A stretch of 64,000 nucleotides of DNA from positions 42,903-106,902 of the forward strand of contig UCMT01000028.1 in NCBI GenBank assembly GCA_900473795.1. Reading direction: 5' to 3'. The first letter of the stretch is position 1. The number at the start of each line of letters is the position of its first letter. This stretch comes from Hyphomicrobiales bacterium. GTDB taxonomy: Bacteria; Pseudomonadota; Alphaproteobacteria; Rhizobiales; Rhizobiaceae. The notes beneath the pieces are model-generated. The model saw nothing but the letters and a program-made list of their open reading frames with translations, had not been told where the DNA came from and did not search any database. Shown piece after piece: positions 8,279 to 16,757 of the stretch. Made by a program: the position numbers and the translations under genes.

Positions 8279-8307
8279 TTGTTAGCGTGAGACGAAAGAT
8301 TGCGCAA
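8279..8307 (-). promoter_or_regulatory. trpL-trpE(G) promoter
   Basis: On the minus strand TTGCGC (8307-8302), a 17-bp spacer and TAACAA (8284-8279) are followed by 7 bases and the trpL ATG. The geometry predicts transcription starting at the A of the ATG. Confidence 0.65.
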
Positions 8308-8364
8308 GCGGGCGACGGCGGAAAAATCAGTCGCGCATTTTTCCGCCCAATGCGTTTGCCTGGA

Positions 8365-9108
8365 TCAGGCGGGCAGCCTCGTCGACATCTGTGCCTGCAC
8401 ACCCTTCGGGTCAGCGGCGAAGGCGGTCGCAACATTGCGGGTCAGTTCGCCCGGGAAAACCTCTTCTACACCAGTCTCGACGGCATCGAGCGTGTCTCTC
8501 ACGACGTCCAATGGCTGCAACCGTGGCTCCGGCAGGTTGCGCCCCATATCCGTCTCCACCTGCACAGGCATCGAGGCGACAACATGCGTTCCCTGCCCCT
8601 TCAGCTCTGCCCGGATCGAGCGCGTGGCGGCGAGACCTGCCGCCTTTGAGGCCGAGTAGGTGCCAGCCGCGGGCAGCGTCACCAGCGAAAGGAAGGAAAG
8701 CACGTTGACGATGCTGCTCTGCCCGACCTTGGCCAGGATCGGCGCAAAGGCTTTCGACAGCGCCAGGATCCCGAAATAATTGACCTCCATTTCCTGCCGG
8801 GCAATCGACGCGTCAGGAGCTGAAATGACGCCCTGCCCGCCGGCAAAGCCGGCATTGTTGATCAGCAGCGTGACATCGGTCGCGACCTTCGCGGCGTTTT
8901 CGATATCTGCTGCATTGGTGACATCGAGCTTGAGCGCCACCAGTCGCGTCGGCTCGAGCGCAACGAGATCGGCAAGCGAGGCCGGATCACGGGCGCCGAG
9001 ATAGATTTTCCTCGCGCCGCGGCGCAACAGTTCCGACACGAACGCCCTGCCGATACCGCGATTGGCACCGGTCACGAGCGCGACGGCATTTTCGATTTTC
9101 TGGAACAT
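8365..9108 (-). CDS. SDR family NAD(P)-dependent oxidoreductase
   Basis: A 247-residue classical short-chain dehydrogenase. The N-terminal nucleotide-binding TGANRGIGRAF motif, the NNAG motif near residue 86, the catalytic Ser in NVLSFLSL, and YSASK (Tyr and Lys) near residue 150 are all present. The substrate is not predictable. A MarR-type gene lies 80 bp upstream on the same strand, and an 18-bp operator sequence identical to the one before that gene sits 14-32 bp upstream of this start. The oxidoreductase is therefore probably derepressed together with the regulator, perhaps in response to a reactive or phenolic compound. Confidence 0.88.
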   Translation of the reverse strand: MFQKIENAVALVTGANRGIGRAFVSELLRRGARKIYLGARDPASLADLVALEPTRLVALKLDVTNAADIENAAKVATDVTLLINNAGFAGGQGVISAPDASIARQEMEVNYFGILALSKAFAPILAKVGQSSIVNVLSFLSLVTLPAAGTYSASKAAGLAATRSIRAELKGQGTHVVASMPVQVETDMGRNLPEPRLQPLDVVRDTLDAVETGVEEVFPGELTRNVATAFAADPKGVQAQMSTRLPA

Positions 9109-9122
9109 CCGTTTTTCCTCTA

Positions 9123-9140
9123 TATATGTGCATATGCACT
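9123..9140. promoter_or_regulatory. Putative MarR operator upstream of the SDR gene
   Basis: TATATGTGCATATGCACT contains the perfect 12-bp palindrome GTGCATATGCAC (9128-9139). The identical 18 bp recurs at 9635-9652 in front of the MarR gene, which is strong evidence for a shared operator. Confidence 0.75.
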
Positions 9141-9188
9141 ATTCGTTAACCAAAAAGACCGGAGATTTCCGGCCGTTCCTTTCACTCT

Positions 9189-9623
9189 TCAGACCGTGGC
9201 GCCCGCCGGAATAGCGAGAAGCATCTGGCGCAGTTGATCCGCACGCTCGGCACCGACCAGTCCCACATATTCCGCCTGCGCGGCATGCCAGCACTCGACG
9301 GTTTCCGCCAGTTTCTTCCTGCCCTGTTCCGACAGGGCCAGCAGCAGCTTGCGCGACCCCTTGCCTTCCGGCTCGCTGACCACATAACCGTCGCGCTCCA
9401 GCGGCTTCAAGGCCCGCACCAGCGTGGTGCGATCCATGACCATCGCTTCAGCGATCTCCGACATGCCGGCCTTGCCCGCTTCCGCGATAAAGGCCAGCAA
9501 GGAAAACTGCGCCGCCGTGACTCCCGCCTTGGCATAGTGCCGTTCGTAGAGCTGCGACACGAAGCGCGCGGCCTGACGGATGGCGAAACAGTTGCAGGTG
9601 GCGACCGACGAGTTCGTTTTCAT
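9189..9623 (-). CDS. MarR family winged-helix transcriptional regulator
   Basis: A 144-residue protein with a typical MarR fold: an N-terminal dimer helix (RQAARFVSQLYERHY), a winged-helix DNA-binding domain (MSEIAEAMVMDRTTLVRALKPLERDGYV) with the recognition helix near residue 65, the DG-wing (EPEGKGSRK), and C-terminal dimer helices. The start is placed at ATG 9623 because the frame upstream of it overlaps the operator and encodes no MarR-like sequence. Two cysteines near the N-terminus (CNCF) could make it redox-sensitive, but this is speculation. Identical palindromes precede this gene and the downstream SDR gene, so it probably represses both. Confidence 0.88.
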   Translation of the reverse strand: MKTNSSVATCNCFAIRQAARFVSQLYERHYAKAGVTAAQFSLLAFIAEAGKAGMSEIAEAMVMDRTTLVRALKPLERDGYVVSEPEGKGSRKLLLALSEQGRKKLAETVECWHAAQAEYVGLVGAERADQLRQMLLAIPAGATV

Positions 9624-9634
9624 ACATCGACAAT

Positions 9635-9652
9635 TATATGTGCATATGCACT
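9635..9652. promoter_or_regulatory. Putative MarR operator in its own promoter
   Basis: The same 18 bp as at 9123-9140, with palindrome GTGCATATGCAC at 9640-9651, lies 12 bp upstream of the MarR start. This is consistent with autorepression. Confidence 0.75.
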
Positions 9653-9678
9653 TTGTCAATGAATTTCTATCGACAGAA

Positions 9679-9711
9679 AAAATGGAGCGGCTTTTGCAAC
9701 CGCTCCATTTT
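9679..9711 (-). terminator. Intrinsic terminator of the TonB receptor gene
   Basis: A 12-bp stem (9679-9690 with 9700-9711), reading on the minus strand into TTTTTT, lies 24 bp after the stop of the TonB-dependent receptor. It insulates the MarR gene from it. Confidence 0.85.
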
Positions 9712-9734
9712 CCTCTCATCATCGTGGGTCCGCG

Positions 9735-11951
9735 TCAGAAGCGCTGGGTCAGGGAGATCTTGAACGTCCGCCCGGGCTCGGAATAATAGGCCTTGTCCGG
9801 TGACGCCGCCGAAAGGAGGACATCACGCACGCTGATGGCGTCGTAATATTCCTGGTCGAAAATATTGTAGACCCCGGCCCTCACCGTCAGACCTTCGACT
9901 TTTTCCGGTTTCCACCAGCCCGTCAGGTCGACGAGGCCATATCCGGGCGCCTTGAAGGTCGCGTCCGAATTGCTGGACACGGCTTTTGCGGCAATGAAGG
10001 TCACATCGGTGCCCCAGGTTTCCGTTGCATAGCCTGCCCCGATCACGCCCTTCAGCGGTGCAACCGAACCAAGCTTCAGACCCGTTTCCAGATCCTCGCC
10101 ATTTGCATAGGTGAGCGAACCGTTGATATGGAAGCCGGATGCAAAGGACTTGTGAGCAGAAAGCTCGACACCGTAGATGCGCACCCGATCGCGATTGAGG
10201 TATTGGGTAATCCCGAACGGATAGGTGGCGGGATCCTGAACCGGTGCGGCATCGGTATCGATGAAGTTGCGGTAACGGTTGTAGAAACCGGTGATACGCC
10301 CGCTGAAATCCTCGTCGCCGAGATTGGCGCCGATTTCGAAACCATTGCTGGTTTCCGGCTTCAGGTCGGGATTTCCGAGCCTGAGATACGTGCCTGGACC
10401 GCCGTAATCGAGGTAGAGCTCGTTTGCCGTCGGCGAGCGGAAACCCATCGCCCACTGGGCGAAAAACTCGACATCCGTCGCTGCTTCGTATTTGGCAAGC
10501 AGCTTCGGCGAAACGGCGTCGCCGCTCTGGCCGGGAGGCAGGCCATTGTAATTTGGATTGGCAGTGTAGGCGGCCGTTTCCTGGGGCGACTGATCGTACC
10601 AGTCGTAGCGGAGACCGGGTGTCAGCGAGAAAGCGCTGTCGCCGATGGCGACCTCGTCTTCGAGATAGATGCCGAATTTCCGGCCGTCGACATCCGGCAT
10701 GTCCGCCTGGTTGGTGTGCAGGAAATCGCAGGCCGGAACGGGGCTGGTGTCGCAGCTGTCGTCGCCGGAGGAATATTGCGTCGTCTGGCCGATCGAGAAA
10801 TCACCGCCGAGCCGAACGGTATGATGCAGCCGCCCGGTGTCGAACGACTTCTCCATGGAACCGGCAGCGCCGACCGAACGGTTTTTTACCTCGCTGTTGC
10901 GCCAATAATCGCCGACGGCCGACGTGGAGCGATATCCCGCCTCGCCGCTGTCGCGGGTCAGATCCTGCCAGTAGAAGACCGCGTTGGCCGCATCGATCAG
11001 CGCATCGTCGTCTACGGCTTCAAATTCGTAGTTCAGCGAAACACGATCGCGCTTGATATCCTCGTTGCCGTCGAGGTCGCCCGGCCGATAGTTGCCGAAG
11101 GTGCTCTGTTTGGTTCTGAGGTCGATGTCCTTGTCGCGGTCGAAGCGTTCACCGGTCAGCGTGAAGGTGTGACCGGTATCGGTATATTGCTTGACCTTCA
11201 CCAGCACGTTCTTCTGGTCGAAATCGGCGGGATTGGGCTCAGAGCGGCCCGCACCATAGATATCGGACGTGCCGGCATTGTCGGTTTCGTGGCCCCTCTT
11301 GTAACCCCCCTGAAACAGAACAGCGGTACTGCCGTACTGGGCCGCCACTGCCGCCGACGTCCCCCAACTCTCGTCCGCGCTGTCATAGGTAAACTTGAAA
11401 ATGCCGCCCCAGGTCTTGCTCTCGCCGATCAGGTCCTCCGGCTGCAGCGTGCGAAGCACCACGGCGCCACCGAGAGCGCCATCGCCGGCGCGGCTCGAAT
11501 CCGCACCGCGGACGATATCGGCGGCCGAAAGTGTGTCGAAATCGAAGCTGTCGATGCCTCCGTCGGCATCGCGGGCGCCGTCATCGAGATAGGGAATGAC
11601 GATACCGTCGATCGTCGTCTGGACCCGCGCGCCGTCCAGACCACGAATATTGACGCTGCCATTGGCCCGATTGAAGCCGACGCCGGGTTGCAGCGAGCGA
11701 CCCAGGTCCTCAAACGAGGAAACCTGATTGTCCTGAATATCCTCGCCCGTCGTCTCGCTGGCGAGCGGCGTATCGGCAACCCCGGTCTTCTGACTACCCT
11801 TGACCGACAGCTTTTCCAGCACGGTGGCACTTTCTTCATCAGACGCCGCCGTCGCCGTGGCATCCTGCGCCCGGGAGACGCAGGGAGGGAAAGTGGCGCA
11901 GAAAAACGCCACGCACGCAAGGAGGGCAGCGCAGTGATGCCGGGTAATCAT
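9735..11951 (-). CDS. TonB-dependent outer-membrane receptor, heme/hemoglobin type
   Basis: A 738-residue outer-membrane receptor with an N-terminal signal peptide (cleavage after SRA). The TonB box region is KLSVKGSQK, the plug domain spans about residues 60-180 (SVNIRGLDGARVQTTIDG), and a 22-strand barrel ends in the terminal Phe (ISLTQRF). The FRSPTANELY and NPDLKPETS boxes characteristic of heme/hemoglobin receptors are present near residues 500-530, but no histidine lies between them, where several heme receptors have a heme ligand. The S. meliloti ShmR receptor is the closest family I recognise; a siderophore role is less likely. A RirA-type box overlaps the -35, so induction by iron limitation is expected. 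No ABC heme-uptake genes are adjacent. Confidence 0.85.
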   Translation of the reverse strand: MITRHHCAALLACVAFFCATFPPCVSRAQDATATAASDEESATVLEKLSVKGSQKTGVADTPLASETTGEDIQDNQVSSFEDLGRSLQPGVGFNRANGSVNIRGLDGARVQTTIDGIVIPYLDDGARDADGGIDSFDFDTLSAADIVRGADSSRAGDGALGGAVVLRTLQPEDLIGESKTWGGIFKFTYDSADESWGTSAAVAAQYGSTAVLFQGGYKRGHETDNAGTSDIYGAGRSEPNPADFDQKNVLVKVKQYTDTGHTFTLTGERFDRDKDIDLRTKQSTFGNYRPGDLDGNEDIKRDRVSLNYEFEAVDDDALIDAANAVFYWQDLTRDSGEAGYRSTSAVGDYWRNSEVKNRSVGAAGSMEKSFDTGRLHHTVRLGGDFSIGQTTQYSSGDDSCDTSPVPACDFLHTNQADMPDVDGRKFGIYLEDEVAIGDSAFSLTPGLRYDWYDQSPQETAAYTANPNYNGLPPGQSGDAVSPKLLAKYEAATDVEFFAQWAMGFRSPTANELYLDYGGPGTYLRLGNPDLKPETSNGFEIGANLGDEDFSGRITGFYNRYRNFIDTDAAPVQDPATYPFGITQYLNRDRVRIYGVELSAHKSFASGFHINGSLTYANGEDLETGLKLGSVAPLKGVIGAGYATETWGTDVTFIAAKAVSSNSDATFKAPGYGLVDLTGWWKPEKVEGLTVRAGVYNIFDQEYYDAISVRDVLLSAASPDKAYYSEPGRTFKISLTQRF

Positions 11952-12064
11952 AGTCAGTCCTTTGACAAGTTCACCGGGCTGGCTGCTGAGACGCTGTGCT
12001 CAAAGGGCTGGCTAGGTACGGGCGACGAAATATCGGGGCAGCCGGAACTGTCCTCTTTCGCCAT

Positions 12065-12093
12065 CGGTTAAAAAACATGACTATTACTGTCAA
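12065..12093 (-). promoter_or_regulatory. Promoter of the TonB receptor with RirA-type iron box
   Basis: On the minus strand a consensus -35 TTGACA (12093-12088), a 17-bp spacer and TAACCG (12070-12065) form the promoter. The palindromic TGA-N9-TCA at 12078-12092, the published form of the rhizobial iron-responsive operator, covers the -35. A bound RirA would block RNA polymerase when iron is sufficient. Confidence 0.75.
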
Positions 12094-12247
12094 CAAATAA
12101 TGTCATACTTTTGCCAAACTCCGGCATCCCGATCCGGGCGCGTGCCGAATTGGCAACGATCCGGCGTCCTGCGGCTGCAATGCAACCATTCCCGCCCGAA
12201 TGCGTTGTGACCGTGCCCCTGCCGCCCGGCAGGACCGGAGTTCGTTC

Positions 12248-13060
12248 ATGCACCTTCGAATCGTCGCCTGCCTTCTGTCGATCCCCCTCCTCGCGGGCGC
12301 GAGCCTTCCGAAAACAGGTCCTCTCCCTGAAAGAAAGCCGGCAGTGGCGGAGACGACTAAGCCGGCGGAGGAAAAAATCGAGAAGGACGCCCCCACGACG
12401 GACAAGGACGAGAAAGCCCTTCCAACCCCGGACGATGCCAAGCCTTTGACGGAAAAACCGGAAACGGAGCCCGAACCCGTGCTGACAATCGAGCCGGAGG
12501 ACGGCAAGGAATATGCCGCCTGCCTGATTGCCCTGAAACAGATTGGTGCGACCTTCAAGGAGGAAAAGCGGGTCGATGACGGCAAAGGCTGCGGCATCGA
12601 CAAGCCGCTGACACTCAACATGGTGCTTCCGGGTGTCGCGCTGAAACCGGAAGGCAAGATGCGCTGCGAAACGGCGCTCGAACTCGCCCGTTGGACGAAG
12701 GAAGCGGTTATTCCGGCGGCCAAGGCGGCGCTGCAAAGCGAAGGACCGCTGGCGGCAATCAACCAGGCATCAAGCTATGTCTGCCGGTTGCGCAACAACG
12801 GGACGACCGGAAAAATCTCCGAACATGCCCGCGGCAACGCCATAGACATCGCGTCCTTTACGTTCAAAAGCGGCAAATCGATCGAAATCCAGCCGCGCGA
12901 CGAGGACTCGACCCTGGCCGGCGCATTCCAGCGGGCGGTGACGGCAACAGGCTGCCTCTACTTTAGAACCGTGCTCGATCCCGGCAGCGATGCGGCTCAT
13001 GAAACCCATCTGCATTTCGACGTGCTCGAGCGCAAGAACGGCTATCGCTACTGCCGCTGA
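12248..13060 (+). CDS. Extensin-like family protein (probable envelope peptidase)
   Basis: A 270-residue secreted protein. It has an N-terminal signal sequence (MHLRIVACLLSIPLLAGAS), a long low-complexity Pro/Glu/Lys/Thr linker (about residues 25-85), then the extensin-like C-terminal domain (about 95-270). That domain shows SEHARGNAIDIA and HETHLHFDV, the His/Asp metal-ligand pattern shared with the M15 (VanY/MepA) peptidase fold, and four to five cysteines that could form disulfides. A role in peptidoglycan cleavage is inferred from the fold. The start is ATG 12248, with CGGAG upstream. The gene is divergent from the TonB receptor but has no obvious link with it. Confidence 0.82.
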   Translation: MHLRIVACLLSIPLLAGASLPKTGPLPERKPAVAETTKPAEEKIEKDAPTTDKDEKALPTPDDAKPLTEKPETEPEPVLTIEPEDGKEYAACLIALKQIGATFKEEKRVDDGKGCGIDKPLTLNMVLPGVALKPEGKMRCETALELARWTKEAVIPAAKAALQSEGPLAAINQASSYVCRLRNNGTTGKISEHARGNAIDIASFTFKSGKSIEIQPRDEDSTLAGAFQRAVTATGCLYFRTVLDPGSDAAHETHLHFDVLERKNGYRYCR

Positions 13061-13208
13061 AGACCATTGATCCGTCTCCCGCGCCACACGGCATGAATAG
13101 TTGCGTGACGGATGCTCTCGTCATCTTGCCGGCGGCAAGATCGGATACCATCTGCTGAGAGCGCTGGCCTTGAACCCGGGCTGGCTCCCCATTGCAAAGG
13201 ATTGCCCC

Positions 13209-13718
13209 ATGCCCGTTTCCATGTACAAAATCTCGGTTCCCGTCTTCATCCGCGCTCTGAACGTGCTTGCCGGACTGCTCGACAAGGCCGAAGCCCATGC
13301 GGCCGAAAAGAAGGTACCGCTGGATGATCTGTTCAACGCACGTCTTGCGCCGGACATGTTGCCCCTATCCGGCCAGATCCAGCGCGTCAGCGACACGTCG
13401 AAGAACGCCATCGGCCGCCTGACCGGCGTTCCCGCCCCAAGCTTTCCCGATGAAGAAAAGAACTTTGCCGAGCTGCGCGAACGCATCGCCAAGACGATCG
13501 CCTTTCTCGAAACCGTCAAACCCTCCGACCTGGAGAAGAGCGAAGACAGGGAGGTGACGATCAGCTTCGGCAAGCTGAAGTTCACCTTCACCGGTGACGA
13601 CTATCTGTTGAAGTTCGCCCTGCCAAACTTCTTCTTCCACGTCACCACGGCATACGACATCCTGCGCAACCGGGGCGTGGCCGTCGGCAAGGTTGACTAT
13701 CTCGGACCCTATAACTAA
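13209..13718 (+). CDS. DUF1993 domain-containing protein
   Basis: A 169-residue soluble protein of the DUF1993 family. The family-typical opening MYKISVPVFIRALNVL, the central ARLAPDMLPLSGQIQRVSDTSK segment and the C-terminal LPNFFFHVTTAYDILRNRG motif are all present. The family is predicted to be a four-helix bundle related to DinB-like proteins; its function is unknown. The start at ATG 13209 is supported by AAAGGA upstream; the frame is open further upstream without an SD. It follows the extensin-like gene by 148 bp and faces fhs across a GC-rich hairpin. Confidence 0.85.
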   Translation: MPVSMYKISVPVFIRALNVLAGLLDKAEAHAAEKKVPLDDLFNARLAPDMLPLSGQIQRVSDTSKNAIGRLTGVPAPSFPDEEKNFAELRERIAKTIAFLETVKPSDLEKSEDREVTISFGKLKFTFTGDDYLLKFALPNFFFHVTTAYDILRNRGVAVGKVDYLGPYN

Positions 13719-13733
13719 CGCGCCGCCGATCAA

Positions 13734-13760
13734 GGGCCCCGCACGCCTCGTTCGGGGCCC
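13734..13760. terminator. GC-rich hairpin between DUF1993 gene and fhs
   Basis: GGGCCCC at 13734-13740 pairs with GGGGCCC at 13754-13760. There is no clear U-run on either side, so termination is likely but weaker than at the other hairpins in this window. Confidence 0.45.
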
Positions 13761-13774
13761 TCGAGTGACGGAGA

Positions 13775-15454
13775 CTAAAACAATCCCTCGATGTATCCCG
13801 CTTCATTGAGGAAGATTTTCTCCGACGACGGCGCTCTCGGAAGGCCCGGCATGGTCATGATCTCGCCGGTGATGACGACGATGAAGCCTGCGCCAGCCGA
13901 TAGCCGGACCTCACGGATCGGAACCGTATGGCCCGTCGGGGCGCCGCGCAGATTTGGATCGGTCGAAAACGAGTATTGCGTCTTCGCCATGCAGATCGGC
14001 AGATGGCGGTAGCCCTGTGCTTCCCATGCATGCAGTTGATCGCGCACGCTCTTGTCGGCGATCACCTCGCCGGCGTGGTAGATGTCCTTGGCGATGGTCT
14101 CGATCTTGTGGAACAACGACATGTCATCGGGATAGAGCGGCGAAAACTGCGAGCGGCCATTTTCCGCCAGTTGTACGACCTTGCGGGCAAGATCCTCGAT
14201 ACCGGCCGAGCCCTCCGCCCAATGCCTGCACAGAATTGCCTCGGCGCCGAGCGTAGCGACGAAAGTCTTGATCGCCTCTATTTCGGCTTCGGTATCCAGC
14301 GTGAAATGGTTGATCGCAACGACCACGGGAACGCCGAACTTCTTGACGTTCTGGACATGGCGGCCGAGATTGGCGCAGCCTTTGCGGACCGCGTCGACAT
14401 TCTCTTGGCCGAGGTCTTCCTTCTTCACTCCGCCGTTCATCTTCATGGCGCGGGCCGTTGCGACGACCACCGCGACATCCGGTTTGAGACCGGCCTTGCG
14501 GCATTTAATGTCGAAGAACTTCTCCGCCCCGAGATCGGCACCGAAACCGGCTTCGGTGACGACGTATTCGGCGAGTTTCAGGGCCGTCGTCGTCGCCACC
14601 ACGGAATTGCAGCCGTGGGCGATGTTGGCAAACGGGCCACCATGAACAAAGGCCGGGTTGTTTTCCAGCGTCTGCACGAGATTGGGCTGCATCGCATCCT
14701 TGAGCAACACGGTCATGGCGCCATCCGCCTTGATATCGCGGGCAAAGACCGGCGTCTTGTCACGCCGGTAAGCGATGATGATGTTGCCGAGGCGCGTCTC
14801 GAGGTCCTTGAGATCAGTGGCCAGGCACAGGATCGCCATGACTTCCGATGCGACGGTGATGTCGAAGCCGGTCTCGCGCGGATAGCCATTGGCAACGCCG
14901 CCGAGCGAGCCGACGATATGGCGCAAAGCCCGGTCGTTCATGTCCATGACGCGGCGCCAGGCAATGCGGCGAACGTCGATGTTCTGCTCGTTGCCCCAAT
15001 AGATGTGATTGTCGATCAGCGCCGATAGGAGGTTATGCGCCGAGGTGATGGCATGGAAATCGCCGGTAAAATGGAGATTGATGTCCTCCATCGGCACCAC
15101 CTGCGCATAGCCGCCGCCGGCAGCCCCGCCCTTGACGCCGAAACAGGGGCCGAGCGAGGCTTCGCGAATACAGACGATCGCCGTCTTGCCGATCCGGTTC
15201 AGCCCGTCGCCGAGACCCACCGTCGTCGTCGTCTTGCCTTCGCCGGCAGGCGTCGGGTTGATCGCGGTGACGAGGATCAACCGGCCGTCTTTCTTCACTT
15301 TTTGCCGGGATATGAAATCGGCGCCGATCTTTGCCTTGTCGTGGCCATAGGGAAGCAGATCTTCCGGTGGAATTCCGAGCTTTGCGCCGATCTCCAGGAT
15401 CGGCTTCTTGTCGGCTGCGCGGGCTATTTCGATATCGGACTTGACCTCGGCCAT
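13775..15454 (-). CDS. fhs: Formate-tetrahydrofolate ligase
   Basis: ATP-dependent synthesis of 10-formyl-THF from formate and THF in one-carbon metabolism. The 559-residue chain matches the monofunctional bacterial enzyme. It carries the P-loop [16 protein letters not shown] (near residue 65), the family signature [24 protein letters not shown], and a C-terminal [12 protein letters not shown] segment. The start is ATG 15454 (MAEVKSD), preceded by GGAAGGGGAGAG; the frame is open for 23 more codons upstream without an SD. It is monocistronic and convergent with the DUF1993 gene. Confidence 0.96.
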   Translation of the reverse strand: MAEVKSDIEIARAADKKPILEIGAKLGIPPEDLLPYGHDKAKIGADFISRQKVKKDGRLILVTAINPTPAGEGKTTTTVGLGDGLNRIGKTAIVCIREASLGPCFGVKGGAAGGGYAQVVPMEDINLHFTGDFHAITSAHNLLSALIDNHIYWGNEQNIDVRRIAWRRVMDMNDRALRHIVGSLGGVANGYPRETGFDITVASEVMAILCLATDLKDLETRLGNIIIAYRRDKTPVFARDIKADGAMTVLLKDAMQPNLVQTLENNPAFVHGGPFANIAHGCNSVVATTTALKLAEYVVTEAGFGADLGAEKFFDIKCRKAGLKPDVAVVVATARAMKMNGGVKKEDLGQENVDAVRKGCANLGRHVQNVKKFGVPVVVAINHFTLDTEAEIEAIKTFVATLGAEAILCRHWAEGSAGIEDLARKVVQLAENGRSQFSPLYPDDMSLFHKIETIAKDIYHAGEVIADKSVRDQLHAWEAQGYRHLPICMAKTQYSFSTDPNLRGAPTGHTVPIREVRLSAGAGFIVVITGEIMTMPGLPRAPSSEKIFLNEAGYIEGLF

Positions 15455-15577
15455 ATGGTGTCTCTCCCCTTCCACCCTTTTTTGTCTGTAAGCATAAGAG
15501 CGCGAAGCGGGCCTGCTGGCCACACCCTAATTTGCCGCCGGATAGGCCAAAAACGACAAGGAATGTTCAAATCGAAC

Positions 15578-15607
15578 AAAAAAGCGGGCGAGCCGAAGCT
15601 CACCCGC
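15578..15607 (-). terminator. Terminator of the DUF2333 gene cluster
   Basis: On the minus strand a 10-bp stem with one mismatch (15598-15607 with 15584-15593, CGAA-type loop) is followed by six Ts (15583-15578). It lies 22 bp after the last gene of the AAA ATPase cluster. Confidence 0.8.
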
Positions 15608-15629
15608 CCAATACACCCGCAATCGCGGC

Positions 15630-16757
15630 TTATCGCGCCAGAATATCGCGCATTTCGACGAGGTTCGAGCGGACGCGCAGAACATAGAAGCCGAGCGTTG
15701 CCAGATGGGTCGGCATGATCCAGCCATCTTCCTTGCCGTTCGAGATGATCAACGGCTGGATGCGCAGCGACGCCCGCAGTTGCTTGATACTCTCTGCCCA
15801 GATCGGTGCCAGGCCACGCTGGGTGATGATCCCGTCGAAATCGGCGCCGGCCGCCGTCAGGACGCCGTAATAGCCATAGAGCTGCCCATAGGCGAACCAG
15901 AAGCGGTCATCGGCCCGTGTATCGAACCAGCCGCCGTTGAAATTTTCCGAGCGCTCGCGCAGCATCGCCGAGGTGCTGCCGATCGAGCTTGCGATCCGGT
16001 CCATGAACTCCAGGAAATTGTCCGCTCGGGCATCGAAAGTCGCGGAGCATTTGGCGAGTTCGTCGTTGAAGGTCCGAAGATCATTCATCGCCGCGCGATA
16101 CTGCGACGGCGTCGGCGTCAGCGGGCCGAACGGCGACAGGCCGAAATACCAGTTGCTTTCCTCGTATTGCATCTTGCTGCGCACACTTTGCAACAGCGGA
16201 TTGATGCCGGACGTGCCGCGCATGCGGACAAGGGAATCGACAAGCTCGACCGTCGTGCGGCGCACCGCCTCGTTCACACCGCGCTGGAAGGAGGCCTTGT
16301 TGTCGAACCACGGGGTGTGGTCCCAATCCATGCCGAACAGGCCGGCCTTGTAGAGGATCATCGACGAAATCCAGGCATTCTGATTGACATTGTAGTCGAT
16401 CAGATCGGCGGTTACGTCAACGATGGCCGAACGCTCGCAGGTATTGGCGGGTGCCGTCTGGCCCGCGGCAGCCTTTACGGGAAGGCCGGCATCGTTCTTG
16501 CGTTCTGAAAAATTGTATTTGTTGACATAGTCCGGGTCGAAATTGGTCCAGGCCTGAGTTTGCCAGATGAAGTAGGTATAGAGCGCAATCAGCACCAGAA
16601 GACCGATGCCGATCGGCCCCTTGATGATCCAGCTGCGGCCCCGGTACCAATTGCCGACGGCAATGAAGGGGAAGAGGATCCCGGCTATTACCAGGCCAAT
16701 GCCGCGGCCGATCGCGGAAAACACACGCTGGAAAAACGCGACGATCGGATCAAGCAT
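15630..16757 (-). CDS. DUF2333 family membrane-anchored protein
   Basis: A 375-residue protein with an amphipathic N-terminus, hydrophobic stretches at about residues 18-35 and 48-66 (IGIGLLVLIALYTYFIWQ), and a large soluble, mostly helical part that probably faces the periplasm (NWYFGLSPFGPLTPTPSQYRAAM). The DUF2333 family has no assigned function. The start at ATG 16757 has GGAGGA just upstream and overlaps the end of the preceding gene by 8 bp, so translation is coupled. It is the last gene of the co-directional cluster running from 22.9 kb, and it is the only member with clear membrane segments. It may anchor the other products at the inner membrane. Confidence 0.82.
   Translation of the reverse strand: MLDPIVAFFQRVFSAIGRGIGLVIAGILFPFIAVGNWYRGRSWIIKGPIGIGLLVLIALYTYFIWQTQAWTNFDPDYVNKYNFSERKNDAGLPVKAAAGQTAPANTCERSAIVDVTADLIDYNVNQNAWISSMILYKAGLFGMDWDHTPWFDNKASFQRGVNEAVRRTTVELVDSLVRMRGTSGINPLLQSVRSKMQYEESNWYFGLSPFGPLTPTPSQYRAAMNDLRTFNDELAKCSATFDARADNFLEFMDRIASSIGSTSAMLRERSENFNGGWFDTRADDRFWFAYGQLYGYYGVLTAAGADFDGIITQRGLAPIWAESIKQLRASLRIQPLIISNGKEDGWIMPTHLATLGFYVLRVRSNLVEMRDILAR

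Noticed and set aside
6231..8285. 684-codon plus-strand frame antisense to trpE(G)
   Set aside because: It is the mirror frame of a highly conserved gene in GC-rich DNA; it shows no domain and an Arg/Asp-rich composition typical of antisense frames.
10128..12071. 647-codon plus-strand frame antisense to the TonB receptor
   Set aside because: No recognisable protein sequence, no Shine-Dalgarno, and the opposite strand is a clear receptor.
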